Shown: one piece after another, positions 40,409-50,192 of the stretch | Layout of the letters: every line of letters starts with the position of its first letter | How positions within the stretch are numbered: the stretch's first letter is position 1 | Source: Geodermatophilus saharensis | GTDB taxonomy: Bacteria; Actinomycetota; Actinomycetes; Mycobacteriales; Geodermatophilaceae | DNA length: 64,000 nucleotides | NCBI RefSeq assembly: GCF_900188205.1 | Contig: NZ_FZOH01000007.1 | Coordinates: 180,709-244,708, forward strand | Reading direction: 5' to 3' | Made by a program: the position numbers and the translations under genes | Notes under the pieces: model-generated | What the model was told of the DNA's origin: nothing | The model's database searches: none | What the model saw: the letters and a program-made list of their open reading frames with translations, nothing else

Positions 40409-41314
40409 TCAGCTCCGCAGGTCGAGGGCGAGGTCGAGGATCGGCGAGGAGTGCGTGAGCGCGCCGACCGACAGGAAGTCCACGCCGGTCGCGGCGACCT
40501 CCCGGGCGACGGCGAGGGTCAGCCCGCCGGTGGCCTCCAGCTCCGCGCGGCCGCCGACCAGCGCCACGACCTCGCGCAGCTGCGCGGGGGGCATGTTGTC
40601 CAGCAGCAGGAAGTCCGCGCCGGCCTCGACCGCCTCCAGCGCCTGCGCCGGGGTGTCGGCCTCCACCTGCACCGGCACCCGCGGCGCGCGCTCGCGCACC
40701 GCGGCGACGGCGGCCGCCACCGAGCCGGCGGCCGCGACGTGGTTGTCCTTCACCATCGCGACGTCGTAGAGGCCCATCCGCTTGTTCGACCCGCCGCCGC
40801 AGCGCACGGCGTACTTCTCCAGCGGGCGCAGGCCGGGCGTGGTCTTGCGGGTGTCGAGGACCACCGCACCGGTGCCGGCCACTGCGTCGACCCAGGCGCG
40901 GGTGGCGGTGGCGATGCCGCTGGCCCGGCTGGCGATGTTGAGCGCGCTGCGCTCGGCGGCCAGCAGCGCCCGCACCGGGCCGCGGACGGTGAGCAGCACG
41001 TCGCCCCGGGCGACCCGGTCACCGTCGGTGGCGCCGGCGGTGAGCGTCGCGCCGGGCGCCAGCCGGGTGAGCACCCGCGCGGCGACCGGCAGGCCGGCGG
41101 CGACGCCGTCGGCGCGGGCGACGAGGTCGGCGGTGCCGTACTGGGCGGGCGGCACGGTGGCGGCGCTGGTGACGTCGAGGGCGACGGCGAGGTCGGGTTC
41201 GCTGGGCAGCACCGCGCCGCCGGCGAGGTCCTCGGCCAGCGTGCGCTCGACGAGGTCGTCGACCCAGGCCTCCGTCAGCCCGGTGCCCGCCAGCGAGCGC
41301 GGGTCGGCGCTCAC
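40409..41314 (-). CDS. nadC: Nicotinate-nucleotide pyrophosphorylase (carboxylating)
   Basis: 301 residues. [15 protein letters not shown], the [17 protein letters not shown] motif, KDNH and [11 protein letters not shown] are all present. It converts quinolinate and PRPP to nicotinate mononucleotide. The GTG overlaps the nadB TGA by four bases; a second GTG lies directly upstream. Confidence 0.97.
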   Translation of the reverse strand: MSADPRSLAGTGLTEAWVDDLVERTLAEDLAGGAVLPSEPDLAVALDVTSAATVPPAQYGTADLVARADGVAAGLPVAARVLTRLAPGATLTAGATDGDRVARGDVLLTVRGPVRALLAAERSALNIASRASGIATATRAWVDAVAGTGAVVLDTRKTTPGLRPLEKYAVRCGGGSNKRMGLYDVAMVKDNHVAAAGSVAAAVAAVRERAPRVPVQVEADTPAQALEAVEAGADFLLLDNMPPAQLREVVALVGGRAELEATGGLTLAVAREVAATGVDFLSVGALTHSSPILDLALDLRS

Positions 41315-42993
41315 CACGGGGTTCCCACCGGCGCGCCGACCGGGCGGTGGGTCAGCGTCAGCCGCCCGTCGCCGTCGAGGCGGACGTCGAGGTGCACCCG
41401 CCACCGCTCCTCGCTGTCGGGGTGGTCCTCCCGCCAGTGGCAGCCGCGGGTCTCCTCGCGGGCGGTGGCCGCGGCGGCCAGCGCGCTTGCGACGGTGAGC
41501 AGCCCGGTGGCCTCCCAGCTCTCGACTCCGGGCGCCGCGCCCGGACCGCCGGCCAGGGAGGCGGCCAGCCCGGCCAGGGTGTGCGTGGCCTCGGCCAGCC
41601 CGGTGCCCGAGCGCAGCGCCGCGACCCGGGCCGACATGGTGTCGGTGACCGCCCGGCGGCCGGCCGGGTCGAGCAGCCCGCCCGTCGCCGGTGCCGCCGC
41701 CACCGCGGGAGCCGACGGCGGGAGGGCGCGGGCCAGGTCCGCACCGATGCGGGCGGCGAACACCAGCCCCTCCAGCAGCGAGTTCGACGCCAGCCGGTTG
41801 GCCCCGTGCACCCCGGTGCAGGCCACCTCGCCGCAGGCGTAGAGGCCGGGGACGGTGGTGCGCCCGGACAGGTCGGTGACCAGCCCGCCGGAGGCGTAGT
41901 GCGCGGCGGGGGTGACCGGCACCAGCTCGGTGACCGGGTCGACGCCGCCGGCCCGGCAGCGCGCGACGATGGTCGGGAACCGCTCGGCCACCCCGGGGAT
42001 CCCGCGGGCGTCGAGCCACACGTGGTCGACGCCGTCGCGCAGCTGCACCCGGGTGATCGCCTTGGCGACGACGTCGCGCGGGGCGAGCTCGGCCAGCGGG
42101 TGCACGCCGAGCATGAACCGCTCGCCCGTGTCGTCGCGCAGCACCGCACCCTCGCCGCGCAGCGCCTCGCTGACCAGCGGCTGCTGCCCGCGCACGCCGG
42201 GGCCCAGGTACAGCGACGTCGGGTGGAACTGCACGAACTCCAGGTCGGTGGCCACCGCGCCGGCGCGCAGGCCCAGCGCCACGCCGTCCCCGGTGGAGAC
42301 CGGCGGGTTCGTGGTGGCGGCGTAGACCTGCCCCATCCCCCCGGTGGCGAGCACGACCGCGCGGGAGCGCACCGCGCCGACACCGTCCTCGGTGCCCTCC
42401 CCGAGGACGTGCAGGGTGACCCCCGCGGCGCGGCCGGTGGCGTCGGTGAGCAGGTCGAGCACCATCGCGTGCTCGACGAGGGTGATGGCCGGGTCGGCGT
42501 GCACCGCCTCGCACAGCGCGCGCATGACCTCGGCCCCGGTCGCGTCGCCGCCGGCGTGCACGATCCGGTCGGCGGTGTGCCCACCCTCGCGGGTCAGCAG
42601 CAGCCGGCCCTCGGCGTCGCGGTCGAAACCGGCGCCCCACCCGATGAGCTGGTGCAGGCGGGCCGGGCCCTCGGTCACCAGGGCGCGCACGGCGGCCGGC
42701 TCGCACAGCCCGACGCCGGCCACCTCGGTGTCGCGGGCGTGCGCCTCCGGGGTGTCGGCGGGGTCGAGGACGGCGGCGATGCCGCCCTGCGCCCAGCGGG
42801 TCGAGCCGTCGTCGACCCGGACCTTGGTGACGACGGCGACCGACAGGCCGGCCGCGCGCGCGTGCAGCGCCACGCACAGCCCCGCGACGCCGGAGCCGAC
42901 GACGCAGACGTCGGCCGACAGCTCCCACCCGGGCGCCGGGGCGGCGAGCCGGGTGGGCAGCCCCGTGACGGTCGGCGCCGCGAGCGAGGTCAC
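41311..42993 (-). CDS. nadB: L-aspartate oxidase
   Basis: 560 residues. The FAD-binding [15 protein letters not shown] lies near residue 32. [23 protein letters not shown] and the active-site [22 protein letters not shown] are diagnostic and separate it from succinate dehydrogenase. First NAD de novo step. No nadA is adjacent in this window. GTG start overlaps the panD stop. Confidence 0.96.
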   Translation of the reverse strand: MTSLAAPTVTGLPTRLAAPAPGWELSADVCVVGSGVAGLCVALHARAAGLSVAVVTKVRVDDGSTRWAQGGIAAVLDPADTPEAHARDTEVAGVGLCEPAAVRALVTEGPARLHQLIGWGAGFDRDAEGRLLLTREGGHTADRIVHAGGDATGAEVMRALCEAVHADPAITLVEHAMVLDLLTDATGRAAGVTLHVLGEGTEDGVGAVRSRAVVLATGGMGQVYAATTNPPVSTGDGVALGLRAGAVATDLEFVQFHPTSLYLGPGVRGQQPLVSEALRGEGAVLRDDTGERFMLGVHPLAELAPRDVVAKAITRVQLRDGVDHVWLDARGIPGVAERFPTIVARCRAGGVDPVTELVPVTPAAHYASGGLVTDLSGRTTVPGLYACGEVACTGVHGANRLASNSLLEGLVFAARIGADLARALPPSAPAVAAAPATGGLLDPAGRRAVTDTMSARVAALRSGTGLAEATHTLAGLAASLAGGPGAAPGVESWEATGLLTVASALAAAATAREETRGCHWREDHPDSEERWRVHLDVRLDGDGRLTLTHRPVGAPVGTPW

Positions 42994-43415
42994 CGGACCG
43001 GCACGCCCAGGTCGCTGCGCCGCTGGTCCGCTGCGCCCGGCACGGGGGCTGACGGGTCGCCACCCAGCTCGACGACGCGGTTGGCGCCGTCGACGTGCAC
43101 GACCCTGGGGATGAAGGACTTCGCCTCGGTCTCGTCCATCAGGCCGTAGCTGATGAGGATGACCAGGTCGCCGGGGTGCACCAGGTGCGCGGCGGCGCCG
43201 TTGATGCCGATGACGCCGCTGCCCCGCTCGCCGGGGATGACGTAGGTCTCCAGCCGGGCCCCGTTGGTGACGTCGACGATGGCGACCTGCTCGCCGGGGA
43301 GCAGGTCGGCGGCGTCGAGCAGGTCCTCGTCGATCGTCACGGAGCCGACGTAGTGGAGGTCGGCCTGGGTCACCGTCGCCCGGTGGATCTTGGACCTGAG
43401 CATCGTGCGCATCAT
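42990..43415 (-). CDS. panD: Aspartate 1-decarboxylase (pyruvoyl enzyme)
   Basis: 141 residues. Self-cleavage occurs at the Gly-Ser of HYVGSVTID (about 24/25), giving the pyruvoyl group. [15 protein letters not shown] is conserved. It makes beta-alanine for PanC. The protein begins with two ATG codons; the first overlaps the panC TGA. Confidence 0.97.
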   Translation of the reverse strand: MMRTMLRSKIHRATVTQADLHYVGSVTIDEDLLDAADLLPGEQVAIVDVTNGARLETYVIPGERGSGVIGINGAAAHLVHPGDLVILISYGLMDETEAKSFIPRVVHVDGANRVVELGGDPSAPVPGAADQRRSDLGVPVR

Positions 43416-44266
43416 CGGTGGCCTCCCAGCAGGACGGCGGTGTTGTCGAGGAGTCGGGTGCTGCCGGCGCGGACGGCGACCAGCAGGCGGGCGGGGCCGG
43501 CCGCGGGCGCGGGGCCGAGGTGGGGGTCGGTGAGCTCGAGGTAGTCGGGCACCAGCTGCGGCGCGGTGGCGAGGACCTCCCGCGCGGCGGCGAGGACGGC
43601 CTCGGCGCCTCGCGGGCCGGCGTCGGCCCCGGCGCGCAGCGCCCGGTTCACCGTGGCGGCGCGGGCGCGCTCCCCGGGCGAGAGGTAGCGGTTGCGGCTC
43701 GACAGCGCCATGCCGTCGTCCTCGCGGACGGTGGGCACACCGACGACCTCCACCGGCAGCGCCAGCTCGCGGACCATGGCCCGGACGAGGGTGAGCTGCT
43801 GGTAGTCCTTCTCGCCGAAGACCGCGAGGTCCGGCCGGGCCAGGCCGAACAGCTTCGCGACGACGGTGAGCACGCCGGCGAAGTGCCCGGGCCGCACCGC
43901 GCCCTCGAGCACCGCGCCCCGCGGGCCGGGGTCGACGGTCACGCCGAGCGCGCCGGGCGGGTACACCTCGTCGACCGGCGGGTGGAAGACGACGTCGGCA
44001 CGCTCCTCGGTGAGCGCGTCGAGGTCGGCGTTCCAGGTGCGCGGGTAGCGGTCGAGGTCCTCGCCGGGGCCGAACTGGGTCGGGTTGACGAACACCGAGA
44101 CGACCACGCTCCCGGCGCGCTCGCGGGCGGTGCGCACCAGCGTGCGGTGACCCTCGTGCAGCGCGCCCATGGTGGGCACCAGGGCGACCGGGCCGGGCAG
44201 CCCGGCGACGACCTCCCGCAGCTGCGCCGCGGTCTCGGCGACGACCGGCCGGGTGCTCGTGGTCAC
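43412..44266 (-). CDS. panC: Pantothenate synthetase
   Basis: 284 residues. The HIGH-type [32 protein letters not shown] and SSRNRYLS motifs are present. It joins pantoate and beta-alanine with ATP. GTG start overlapping the upstream DUF2520 gene by four bases. Confidence 0.97.
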   Translation of the reverse strand: MTTSTRPVVAETAAQLREVVAGLPGPVALVPTMGALHEGHRTLVRTARERAGSVVVSVFVNPTQFGPGEDLDRYPRTWNADLDALTEERADVVFHPPVDEVYPPGALGVTVDPGPRGAVLEGAVRPGHFAGVLTVVAKLFGLARPDLAVFGEKDYQQLTLVRAMVRELALPVEVVGVPTVREDDGMALSSRNRYLSPGERARAATVNRALRAGADAGPRGAEAVLAAAREVLATAPQLVPDYLELTDPHLGPAPAAGPARLLVAVRAGSTRLLDNTAVLLGGHR

Positions 44267-45207
44267 CGCGAGCCCGCCGGGTCGGCGGCCTCGTACAGCA
44301 GGTCGAGCAGCGGGGCGCCCTCGTGCCGCTTGAGCCGGCCGGCGGCCACCGCACGCTCGGTGGTGCGCTGCGCCATCGCGACGTAGGCGGCGACCGACGC
44401 CGGAGCCCGGTCGGTGAGCGTCTCGAGGTGGTCGGCGACGGTGCCGACGTCGCCGCGGCTGACCGGCCCGGTGAGCCCGCGGTCGCCGCGGCGCAGCCCG
44501 TTGTCCAGCGCGGCGGTGAGCAGCGGGGCGAGCACCCGGGCGGGGCTGTCGACGCCGGCGGCGCGCAGCAGGTCGGCGGCCTCGGCCACGAGGGTGACCA
44601 GGTGGTTGGCGCCGGTGACCAGCGCGGCGTGGTAGAGCCGCCGGTCGTCCTCGGCGACGAAGAACGGCTCGCCGCCCATCTCGAGCACCAGGGTCTCGGC
44701 GACCGGCCGGTGGGCGGGCCGGCTGGTCACGCCGAAGGGGGTGCCGGGCAGCCGGTCGGCGTCCTCGGGGACGCCGGTGAAGGTCATGGCCGGGTGCAGG
44801 GCGAGCGGCAGGACGCCGGCCCGCTCGGCGGGCTCGAGGGCGGACAACCCGTGGGCGCCGGAGGTGTGGAAGGCGATCTGGCCGGCGCGCCAGGAGCCGG
44901 TGCCGGCCAGGCCGGCGACCAGCCCGGTGAGGGTGTCGTCGGGGACGGCGAGGACGACGAGGTCGGCCGCGGCGACGACCTCGTCGGCGGGCAGCAACGG
45001 GACGCCGGGCAGCAGCCGGCGGGCGCGCTCGGCGGAGGCGGCGGACAGGCCGGAGGCGGCGACCACGTCGTGGCCGGCGGCGGCGAGGGCGGCGCCGAGG
45101 ACGGCGCCGACGCGGCCGGCACCGATGATCCCGACCCGGAGCCGGGCGGGGGCGCTGTCGGCGGGCGGGAGCCCGGCGGCGCGGGGGGTCCTGCGGGCAG
45201 CAGGCAT
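44263..45207 (-). CDS. Rossmann-like/DUF2520 NAD(P)-binding protein
   Basis: 314 residues. The dinucleotide motif [14 protein letters not shown] lies near residue 25. The C-terminal DUF2520 helical domain contains [19 protein letters not shown]. It is fixed just upstream of panC in many actinobacteria, which suggests a ketopantoate-reductase-like role, but that is not proven. ATG 45207 is preferred to GTG 45216 from the spacing to AGAGG. Confidence 0.9.
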   Translation of the reverse strand: MPAARRTPRAAGLPPADSAPARLRVGIIGAGRVGAVLGAALAAAGHDVVAASGLSAASAERARRLLPGVPLLPADEVVAAADLVVLAVPDDTLTGLVAGLAGTGSWRAGQIAFHTSGAHGLSALEPAERAGVLPLALHPAMTFTGVPEDADRLPGTPFGVTSRPAHRPVAETLVLEMGGEPFFVAEDDRRLYHAALVTGANHLVTLVAEAADLLRAAGVDSPARVLAPLLTAALDNGLRRGDRGLTGPVSRGDVGTVADHLETLTDRAPASVAAYVAMAQRTTERAVAAGRLKRHEGAPLLDLLYEAADPAGSR

Positions 45208-45450
45208 CGCGGTCACCTCTCGTTCCAGTCCCTCGCGGGTACCGGACTCGGTGGCCGGGCCGTCGTCGTCGACGCCCCGGAGGGGTGCGGGTGGTGCTCG
45301 GGTGTGCCGGCGGGGCGCCCGCTGCGACCGGGTGTGTCACGCGGACGGCTCGCTGATGGCGAGTGTGGGTCGGCCCGCCGCCGGTGGCAACGCGCCGCCC
45401 TGTGGAGTGGGTCACGGTGCCCGGGTCGGAGGCCGCCCGCGGGCGCTCCC

Positions 45451-45456
45451 TACCGT
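45451..45456 (+). promoter_or_regulatory. Candidate -10 (TACCGT) for the SDR gene
   Basis: TACCGT lies 52 bases before the SDR start in the 301-base divergent gap 45208-45508. Nothing else was recognised in that gap beyond this site and the DUF2520 ribosome site. Confidence 0.45.
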
Positions 45457-45508
45457 GGGCGGCGGCACCGGCGCCGACGCGGCCGCCGGCGGACACGAGG
45501 GGGCTGGC

Positions 45509-46255
45509 GTGGGCACGTTCGAGGGACGCACGGCACTGGTCACCGGCGGCAGCCGCGGCATCGGGCTGGCGATCGCGCGCAGCCTGGTGGACCGGGGCGC
45601 CCGGGTGGTGCTCACCGCGCGGAAGCCGGAGGCGCTGCAGGAGGCGGTCGCCGCGCTGGGCGGCCCGGAGGTCGCGGTGGGCGTGGCCGGGAACGCCGGT
45701 GACGCCGCGCACCGCGCCGAGGCGGTGCGCACCGCCGTCGAGCGCTTCGGCAGCCTCGACCACCTGGTCGGCAACGTCGGCATCAACCCGGTCTACGGCC
45801 CGATGGTCGACCTCGACCTCGACGCCTTCCGCAAGATCCTCGACACCAACGTCGTCGGCACGCTGGGCCTGGTGCAGGAGGCCTGGCGGGCGTGGATGGC
45901 CGAGCACGGTGGCTCGGTGCTGGTGGTGGCCTCGGTGGCCGGGCTGAAGTCCTCGCCGATGATCGGCGGCTACGGCGTGAGCAAGGCGGCGCTGGTCAAC
46001 CTGGTCACCCAGCTGGCCGTGGAGCTGGGGCCGAGGGTGACGGTCAACGGGGTGGCCCCGGCCGTGGTCAAGACCCGCTTCGCCGGCGCGCTGTACGAGG
46101 GACGCGAGGAGGAGGCCGCCCGCGCCTACCCCGCCGGCCGGCTCGGGGAGCCCGAGGACGTGGGCGAGGCCGCGGCCTACCTGCTGGGCGCCGGCTGGGT
46201 CACCGGGCAGACCCTGGTGCTCGACGGCGGCGCGCTCTCCCGGGGTCCGGCCTGA
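45509..46255 (+). CDS. Short-chain dehydrogenase/reductase (SDR)
   Basis: 248 residues. The NAD(P) motif TGGSRGIG (about residue 13), the NVGIN variant of NNAG, the catalytic serine in VASVAGL and YGVSK (Tyr-x3-Lys) are all present. It resembles FabG-type classical SDRs. Substrate unknown. GTG 45509 is chosen because the Rossmann strand starts directly after. Its 3' end overlaps the convergent coiled-coil protein gene by 79 bases. Confidence 0.93.
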   Translation: MGTFEGRTALVTGGSRGIGLAIARSLVDRGARVVLTARKPEALQEAVAALGGPEVAVGVAGNAGDAAHRAEAVRTAVERFGSLDHLVGNVGINPVYGPMVDLDLDAFRKILDTNVVGTLGLVQEAWRAWMAEHGGSVLVVASVAGLKSSPMIGGYGVSKAALVNLVTQLAVELGPRVTVNGVAPAVVKTRFAGALYEGREEEAARAYPAGRLGEPEDVGEAAAYLLGAGWVTGQTLVLDGGALSRGPA

Positions 46256-47367
46256 CGGCCGAGCACCCGGGCCAGCACGTCCTGGTCCGGTGTGCCGTCG
46301 TCCGACCCGTCGTCGCGGTAGCGGCGCCGGCGACCGCCGGGCCGCACGCCGCTCTCGGCGAGGATCTCCGCGAGCCGGGCGGCGCCCGGGTCGTCGGGTG
46401 AGCCCGCGGCCGGTCCGGCGGGCACGGCCGTGGTGCCGGCGTGGCCGGCCGCGACGGTGTGCACGGCGGGGCGCTGCACGGTCGGCCGCTCGTAGGTCGC
46501 CGGGGCGTGCGGCGCGGCCGGCGCATCGGTGCGGCGGCGGGCCGGGTGCCCCCGGTCGGCGGCCGGCGGAACCGGGACGGCGGGCAGCGGGCGGGCCACC
46601 GGCGCGGGCTCCGGCGCGGCCGGGACGGCGACGGGAGCGGGCGGGGCGGGGACGGCGGGCCAGTCGCCCGTCAGCTCGCGGGCGACGTCGGCCGACCACG
46701 CCGCGGTGGCCGGCTCCAGCGGCTCGCGGCCGGGCCCGGTGCGGACCGACTGGGCGTGCATCACCACCCGCTCGACCCGCATCTCCCCCGAGAGCGGGCC
46801 GGCGAGCCGGTCGCCCAGCTCGGCGCGCAGCCGCCCGACGTCGGCCCGCAGCGCACCCAGCCCGGCCAGCCCGGCGTGCAGCTCGGCGTGCAGCGCCCCG
46901 GTCGCGGCCACCTCGCGGCGCAGCGCGTCGAGTCCGGACAGCCCCTCGCGCAGGCCGGCGACCTCCGCGCGCAGGGCCTCGAGCTCCCGGCGGACGGCGG
47001 CCTCGGCGTCGCGGCGCACCTGCTCGGTGCGCCTCCGCTCGGTCTCGCGCAGGGTGTCGAGGTCGCGCCGGTGGGCGGCGCGGAGCTCGGCCTCCCGCTG
47101 GGCCCCGACGGCCGAGCCCGTCCCGGCCGGGCCGGCGGCTCCGGGCGTGCGGTCGTCGTCGCGGGCGGGGCGGGCGGGGCGGGCGGTGGCGAAGGCGGCC
47201 AGCAGGCAGGCCCAGGCGACGGCGACCACCGCGACGCGCAGCACCTGCGGGTCGTCGCTGAGGAACACCACCGCGGTGGCGCCGACGGCGGCGACGCAGC
47301 CGAGCGCCAGCCCCGCGACCCGCCGGGACGACCGGGGCCCGCCGTTGCCCTCCCCCGTCGTCCGCAC
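46177..47367 (-). CDS. DUF6779-like coiled-coil membrane protein
   Basis: 396 residues. Two N-terminal transmembrane helices (about 18-55) are followed by a heptad-rich coiled coil (about 85-190, many Leu/Arg/Glu). A conserved patch [18 protein letters not shown] and a long Pro/Ala-rich tail follow. It matches a membrane protein found near panC/folK in mycobacteria (from memory). No function is known. GTG 47367. Overlaps the SDR gene tail to tail by 79 bases. Confidence 0.8.
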   Translation of the reverse strand: MRTTGEGNGGPRSSRRVAGLALGCVAAVGATAVVFLSDDPQVLRVAVVAVAWACLLAAFATARPARPARDDDRTPGAAGPAGTGSAVGAQREAELRAAHRRDLDTLRETERRRTEQVRRDAEAAVRRELEALRAEVAGLREGLSGLDALRREVAATGALHAELHAGLAGLGALRADVGRLRAELGDRLAGPLSGEMRVERVVMHAQSVRTGPGREPLEPATAAWSADVARELTGDWPAVPAPPAPVAVPAAPEPAPVARPLPAVPVPPAADRGHPARRRTDAPAAPHAPATYERPTVQRPAVHTVAAGHAGTTAVPAGPAAGSPDDPGAARLAEILAESGVRPGGRRRRYRDDGSDDGTPDQDVLARVLGRQAGPRESAPPSSTRVCPVTQPAPSR

Positions 47368-47494
47368 GGCACCCAGGGTAACGGTGAGCGAGGCCCTGAC
47401 CGCGGCACGCAGTCGTCCCGTGTGCCGCGCGCCCCGCCCGCATGCGGCGGCCTCGCTCCCCGGGTAAGCAGGTGTGGTCCGCGACACGCGCCGG

Positions 47495-47558
47495 CTCGGC
47501 CCCTCTGCAGGGTCCCGCCGCGAGCGTGCGAGCGGCGGGACCCTGCAGAGGGGTCCTC
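47495..47558 (-). repeat. Palindromic intergenic repeat, copy d
   Basis: Perfect 21-bp stem (47500-47520 with 47533-47553) around loop CGAGCGTGCGAG. GGACC begins two bases after the TAG of the binding-protein gene (minus strand). Probable terminator of the osmoprotectant-binding gene. Confidence 0.88.
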
Positions 47559-48566
47559 CTACTGGGCGAGGGCGCCGTCGGAGCTGAAGACCAGGCCCAT
47601 CGAGACCTCGCCCTGCTGGATCGCGGCCTTGGTGGCCGGACCACCGGCGTCGAACTCGCGGAACTCGGCGAACTCCAGGCCGTAGGTCTGCTCCAGCCCC
47701 GGCTGGCAGTACGGCCGGGTCGGGCACTCCGCCGGGCCGCCGAGGACCAGCGAGCCGTCCCCGCAGGCGTCGGCGAGCTCGGACAGCGTGCTGACGCCCA
47801 GCTGGTCGGCGAACTCCTGCGTCACCGCGAAGGCGTTCTGGTCGGCGGCCTCCGACGGGGTGCCGAAGGTGAGGCCGACCTGGTCGGCCAGCGGCTGGAG
47901 GGCGTCGCGGGTGGCCTGGGCGTCGCCGCTGGCGATCGGCGCGGCGTCGGGGCCGTTGACCTGGCGGTTGACGGCCTCGGTGACGGTGGCCAGGTACTCG
48001 GGGAACACCTGCAGGTCGGTGCCGGAGATGAGGGCCGGCAGGTAGAGGTCGCGGTTGCCGACCTCGCGCACGCTGGCGTCGAAGCCGGCGGCGTCGAGGA
48101 CCCCGGCGTAGACGTTGGCCAGGATGGTCGACTCGGTGAAGTTCCCGGCGCCGACGATGATCGGCCCGCTGCCCTGCTCGAGCCCGTCGGTCACCCCGCT
48201 CTCCTCGACCCACGCGGCGGCGACGTCCTCGGCGCTCTGCCGCTCGAGGTCGACCGCCGCGTTCATCTCGATGAGCTGGTCGGTGGTCAGCGCCGCGGAG
48301 ACCGCGTCGAGGGCCGGCAGCAGGGCCGGGTTCGCCGCGGCGGTGGCCGAGGTGACCGCGGGGACGATGTTGTCGGCGTTCTGCAGCTGCTGGTCGTCCT
48401 CGAGGACGACCAGCTGGTCGCCGGCCACCGGGGCACAGGCGTCGCCGCTGGCGGCCGAACCGCTGGCGGTGGAGCCGCCGGTGCCGGAGGACCCCGACTC
48501 GCCACAGGCGGCGGTGAGCAGCAGCCCGGCGAGGAGGAGGGGGGCGAGTGCGCGTGGCTGACGCAT
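47559..48566 (-). CDS. Osmoprotectant (glycine betaine/choline-type) ABC substrate-binding lipoprotein, circularly permuted
   Basis: 335 residues. The signal peptide ends in lipobox TAAC (Cys21). The mature order is unusual. Residues 51-125 ([32 protein letters not shown]) are the segment that normally ends OpuCC/ProX-type proteins. Residues 135-335 begin with [11 protein letters not shown] and end with [12 protein letters not shown], which is the normal first part. Each piece occurs once, so it is a permutation rather than a duplication. Ligand motifs [14 protein letters not shown] and [13 protein letters not shown] are intact. Third gene of the minus-strand transporter set. Confidence 0.93.
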   Translation of the reverse strand: MRQPRALAPLLLAGLLLTAACGESGSSGTGGSTASGSAASGDACAPVAGDQLVVLEDDQQLQNADNIVPAVTSATAAANPALLPALDAVSAALTTDQLIEMNAAVDLERQSAEDVAAAWVEESGVTDGLEQGSGPIIVGAGNFTESTILANVYAGVLDAAGFDASVREVGNRDLYLPALISGTDLQVFPEYLATVTEAVNRQVNGPDAAPIASGDAQATRDALQPLADQVGLTFGTPSEAADQNAFAVTQEFADQLGVSTLSELADACGDGSLVLGGPAECPTRPYCQPGLEQTYGLEFAEFREFDAGGPATKAAIQQGEVSMGLVFSSDGALAQ

Positions 48567-48723
48567 GCTGTCCGCCTTCTGTGTCCCGTGCGGCGTGGGC
48601 CGCGACGCGTGTCTGGCGGGGGTTCCCGCGCGCACATGCAACCGTCCACGCTCGGCGCGGGGCAATGACGGCACGGATGTGTTGTCCGGTCGTTACACGG
48701 GAGCGCTCAGCCGGGGACCGGCC

Positions 48724-49461
48724 TCACAGCGGAACGCCGCTGGCCGTCGGTTCCGGAACGCCGCCGGGCGTCTTCGAGGCCCTGACGTGCAGGAAGGGCA
48801 ACCGGCGGGGTCCGGGGGTGACCGCCCACGACAGCAGCGCCAGCAGCGCCTCGGTGAGCAGCGCCAGACCGGCCACGAGGATCGCCCCGGCGATCATGAC
48901 GCCGTAGTCCTGCTGGCCGAAGCCGAGGTTGATCAGCCGGCCCAGCCCTCCCCCGCCGACCAGCGCGGCCAGCCCCGCCGTCGCCACCACCTGGACGGCG
49001 GCGGTGCGGATGCCGGTCATCACCAGCGGCAGGGCCAGAGGCAGCTCCACCCGGCCGAGCACCTGCACCCGGCTCATGCCCATGCCGCGGGCGGCCTCGC
49101 GGACCTCGGGGTCGACGCCGCGGAACCCGACGAAGGTGTTGGTCAGGATCGGCGGGACGGCGAAGACGGCCAGCGCGATCGTCGTCGCCCGGTTGCCGAA
49201 CCCGATCGGGCTGACCGCGAAGAGGGTGAGCAGCGCCAGGGTGGGCACCGCGCGGCTGACGTTGGACAGCACGACGACCACCCCGCCGCCGCGGCGCGAG
49301 GCGCCCAGGGCGGTGCCGACCGGCAGCGCGACGACCATCGCCGCCAGCACCGCGACGGCCGAGATGACCAGGTGCTCGACGGCGAGGTCGGCGATCCCGT
49401 TCGGCCGCGTCCAGTTGAACGGGTCGTTGAGGTACACCAGCGCCCGCGAGAAGTCGTTCAC
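48724..49461 (-). CDS. Osmoprotectant ABC transporter permease
   Basis: 245 residues. About five to six helices and the EAA-like loop REAARGMGMSRVQVLGRVELPLALP are typical of OpuCB/OpuCD permeases. The GTG overlaps the stop of the other permease by four bases. A 157-base gap to the binding-protein gene may hold a promoter. Confidence 0.94.
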   Translation of the reverse strand: MNDFSRALVYLNDPFNWTRPNGIADLAVEHLVISAVAVLAAMVVALPVGTALGASRRGGGVVVVLSNVSRAVPTLALLTLFAVSPIGFGNRATTIALAVFAVPPILTNTFVGFRGVDPEVREAARGMGMSRVQVLGRVELPLALPLVMTGIRTAAVQVVATAGLAALVGGGGLGRLINLGFGQQDYGVMIAGAILVAGLALLTEALLALLSWAVTPGPRRLPFLHVRASKTPGGVPEPTASGVPL

Positions 49462-50189
49462 GCCCGCACCGCCCGCGTCCAGGGGGTCAGCGCCCGCTCC
49501 GCCGCGGCCAGCAGCACGTCGGCCAGCAGTGCGAGCAGCACGCAGCCGACCGCGCCGGTGACGATCTCGGCGCGGTAGAAGTTCGCGGCGAACCCGCCGG
49601 TGATCAGCTGACCCAGCCCGCCGTGGCCGACCAGGACGCCGACCGTCGTCAGCGCCACGGTGGACACCGTCGCGATCCGCAGCCCGGCCATGAAGGCCGG
49701 CAGCGCGAGGGGCAGGTCCACCCGGCGGAACGTCTGCGCCGCCGACAACCCCATCCCGCGCGCGGCCTCGCGGACGTCGGCGGGGACGCCCTGCAGGCCG
49801 GCGAGGAAGTTGCGCACCAGGATCACCAGCGAGTACGCGACCAGGCCGACGAGCACGGTGTTCGACGACAGCCCGGTGAAGGGCACCAGCAGCGCGAACA
49901 GCGCCAGCGACGGGATCGTGTAGACGACGGTGGACAGCCCCAGCACCGGTGCCGACAGGTAGCGGCTGCGGCGGGCGACCAGCGCCAGCGGCAGCGCGAG
50001 GGCCGCGCCGATGACGACGGCGAGCACGGTGAGCCGGACGTGCTCGCCGGTGTAGGACAGGATGGTGTCCCAGTTGTCGGTCACGTAGGACGGGTCGAAC
50101 CAGGGGTTCGGTGCCTCGTCCACCGCGAGCAGCCCCACCACGGGGTCGCTCACCGCGTCCAACAGAGGGCGCGCACCGAGGGAGGTCAC
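49458..50189 (-). CDS. Osmoprotectant ABC transporter permease
   Basis: About 243 residues. It has HVRLTVLAVVIGAALALPLAL, STVVYTIPSLALFALLVP and the EAA loop REAARGMGLSAAQTFRRVDLPLALP. It pairs with the adjacent permease. The start is uncertain: GTG 50189 would leave only three bases to the divergent ATPase start, and GTG 50153 is an alternative. Confidence 0.9.
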   Translation of the reverse strand: MTSLGARPLLDAVSDPVVGLLAVDEAPNPWFDPSYVTDNWDTILSYTGEHVRLTVLAVVIGAALALPLALVARRSRYLSAPVLGLSTVVYTIPSLALFALLVPFTGLSSNTVLVGLVAYSLVILVRNFLAGLQGVPADVREAARGMGLSAAQTFRRVDLPLALPAFMAGLRIATVSTVALTTVGVLVGHGGLGQLITGGFAANFYRAEIVTGAVGCVLLALLADVLLAAAERALTPWTRAVRA

Positions 50190-50192
50190 CCC

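Noticed and set aside
43412-47644. 1410-codon minus-strand open frame
   Set aside because: Only its end (panC) is real; the upstream portion is an off-frame reading of other genes with Arg/Gly/Ala runs.
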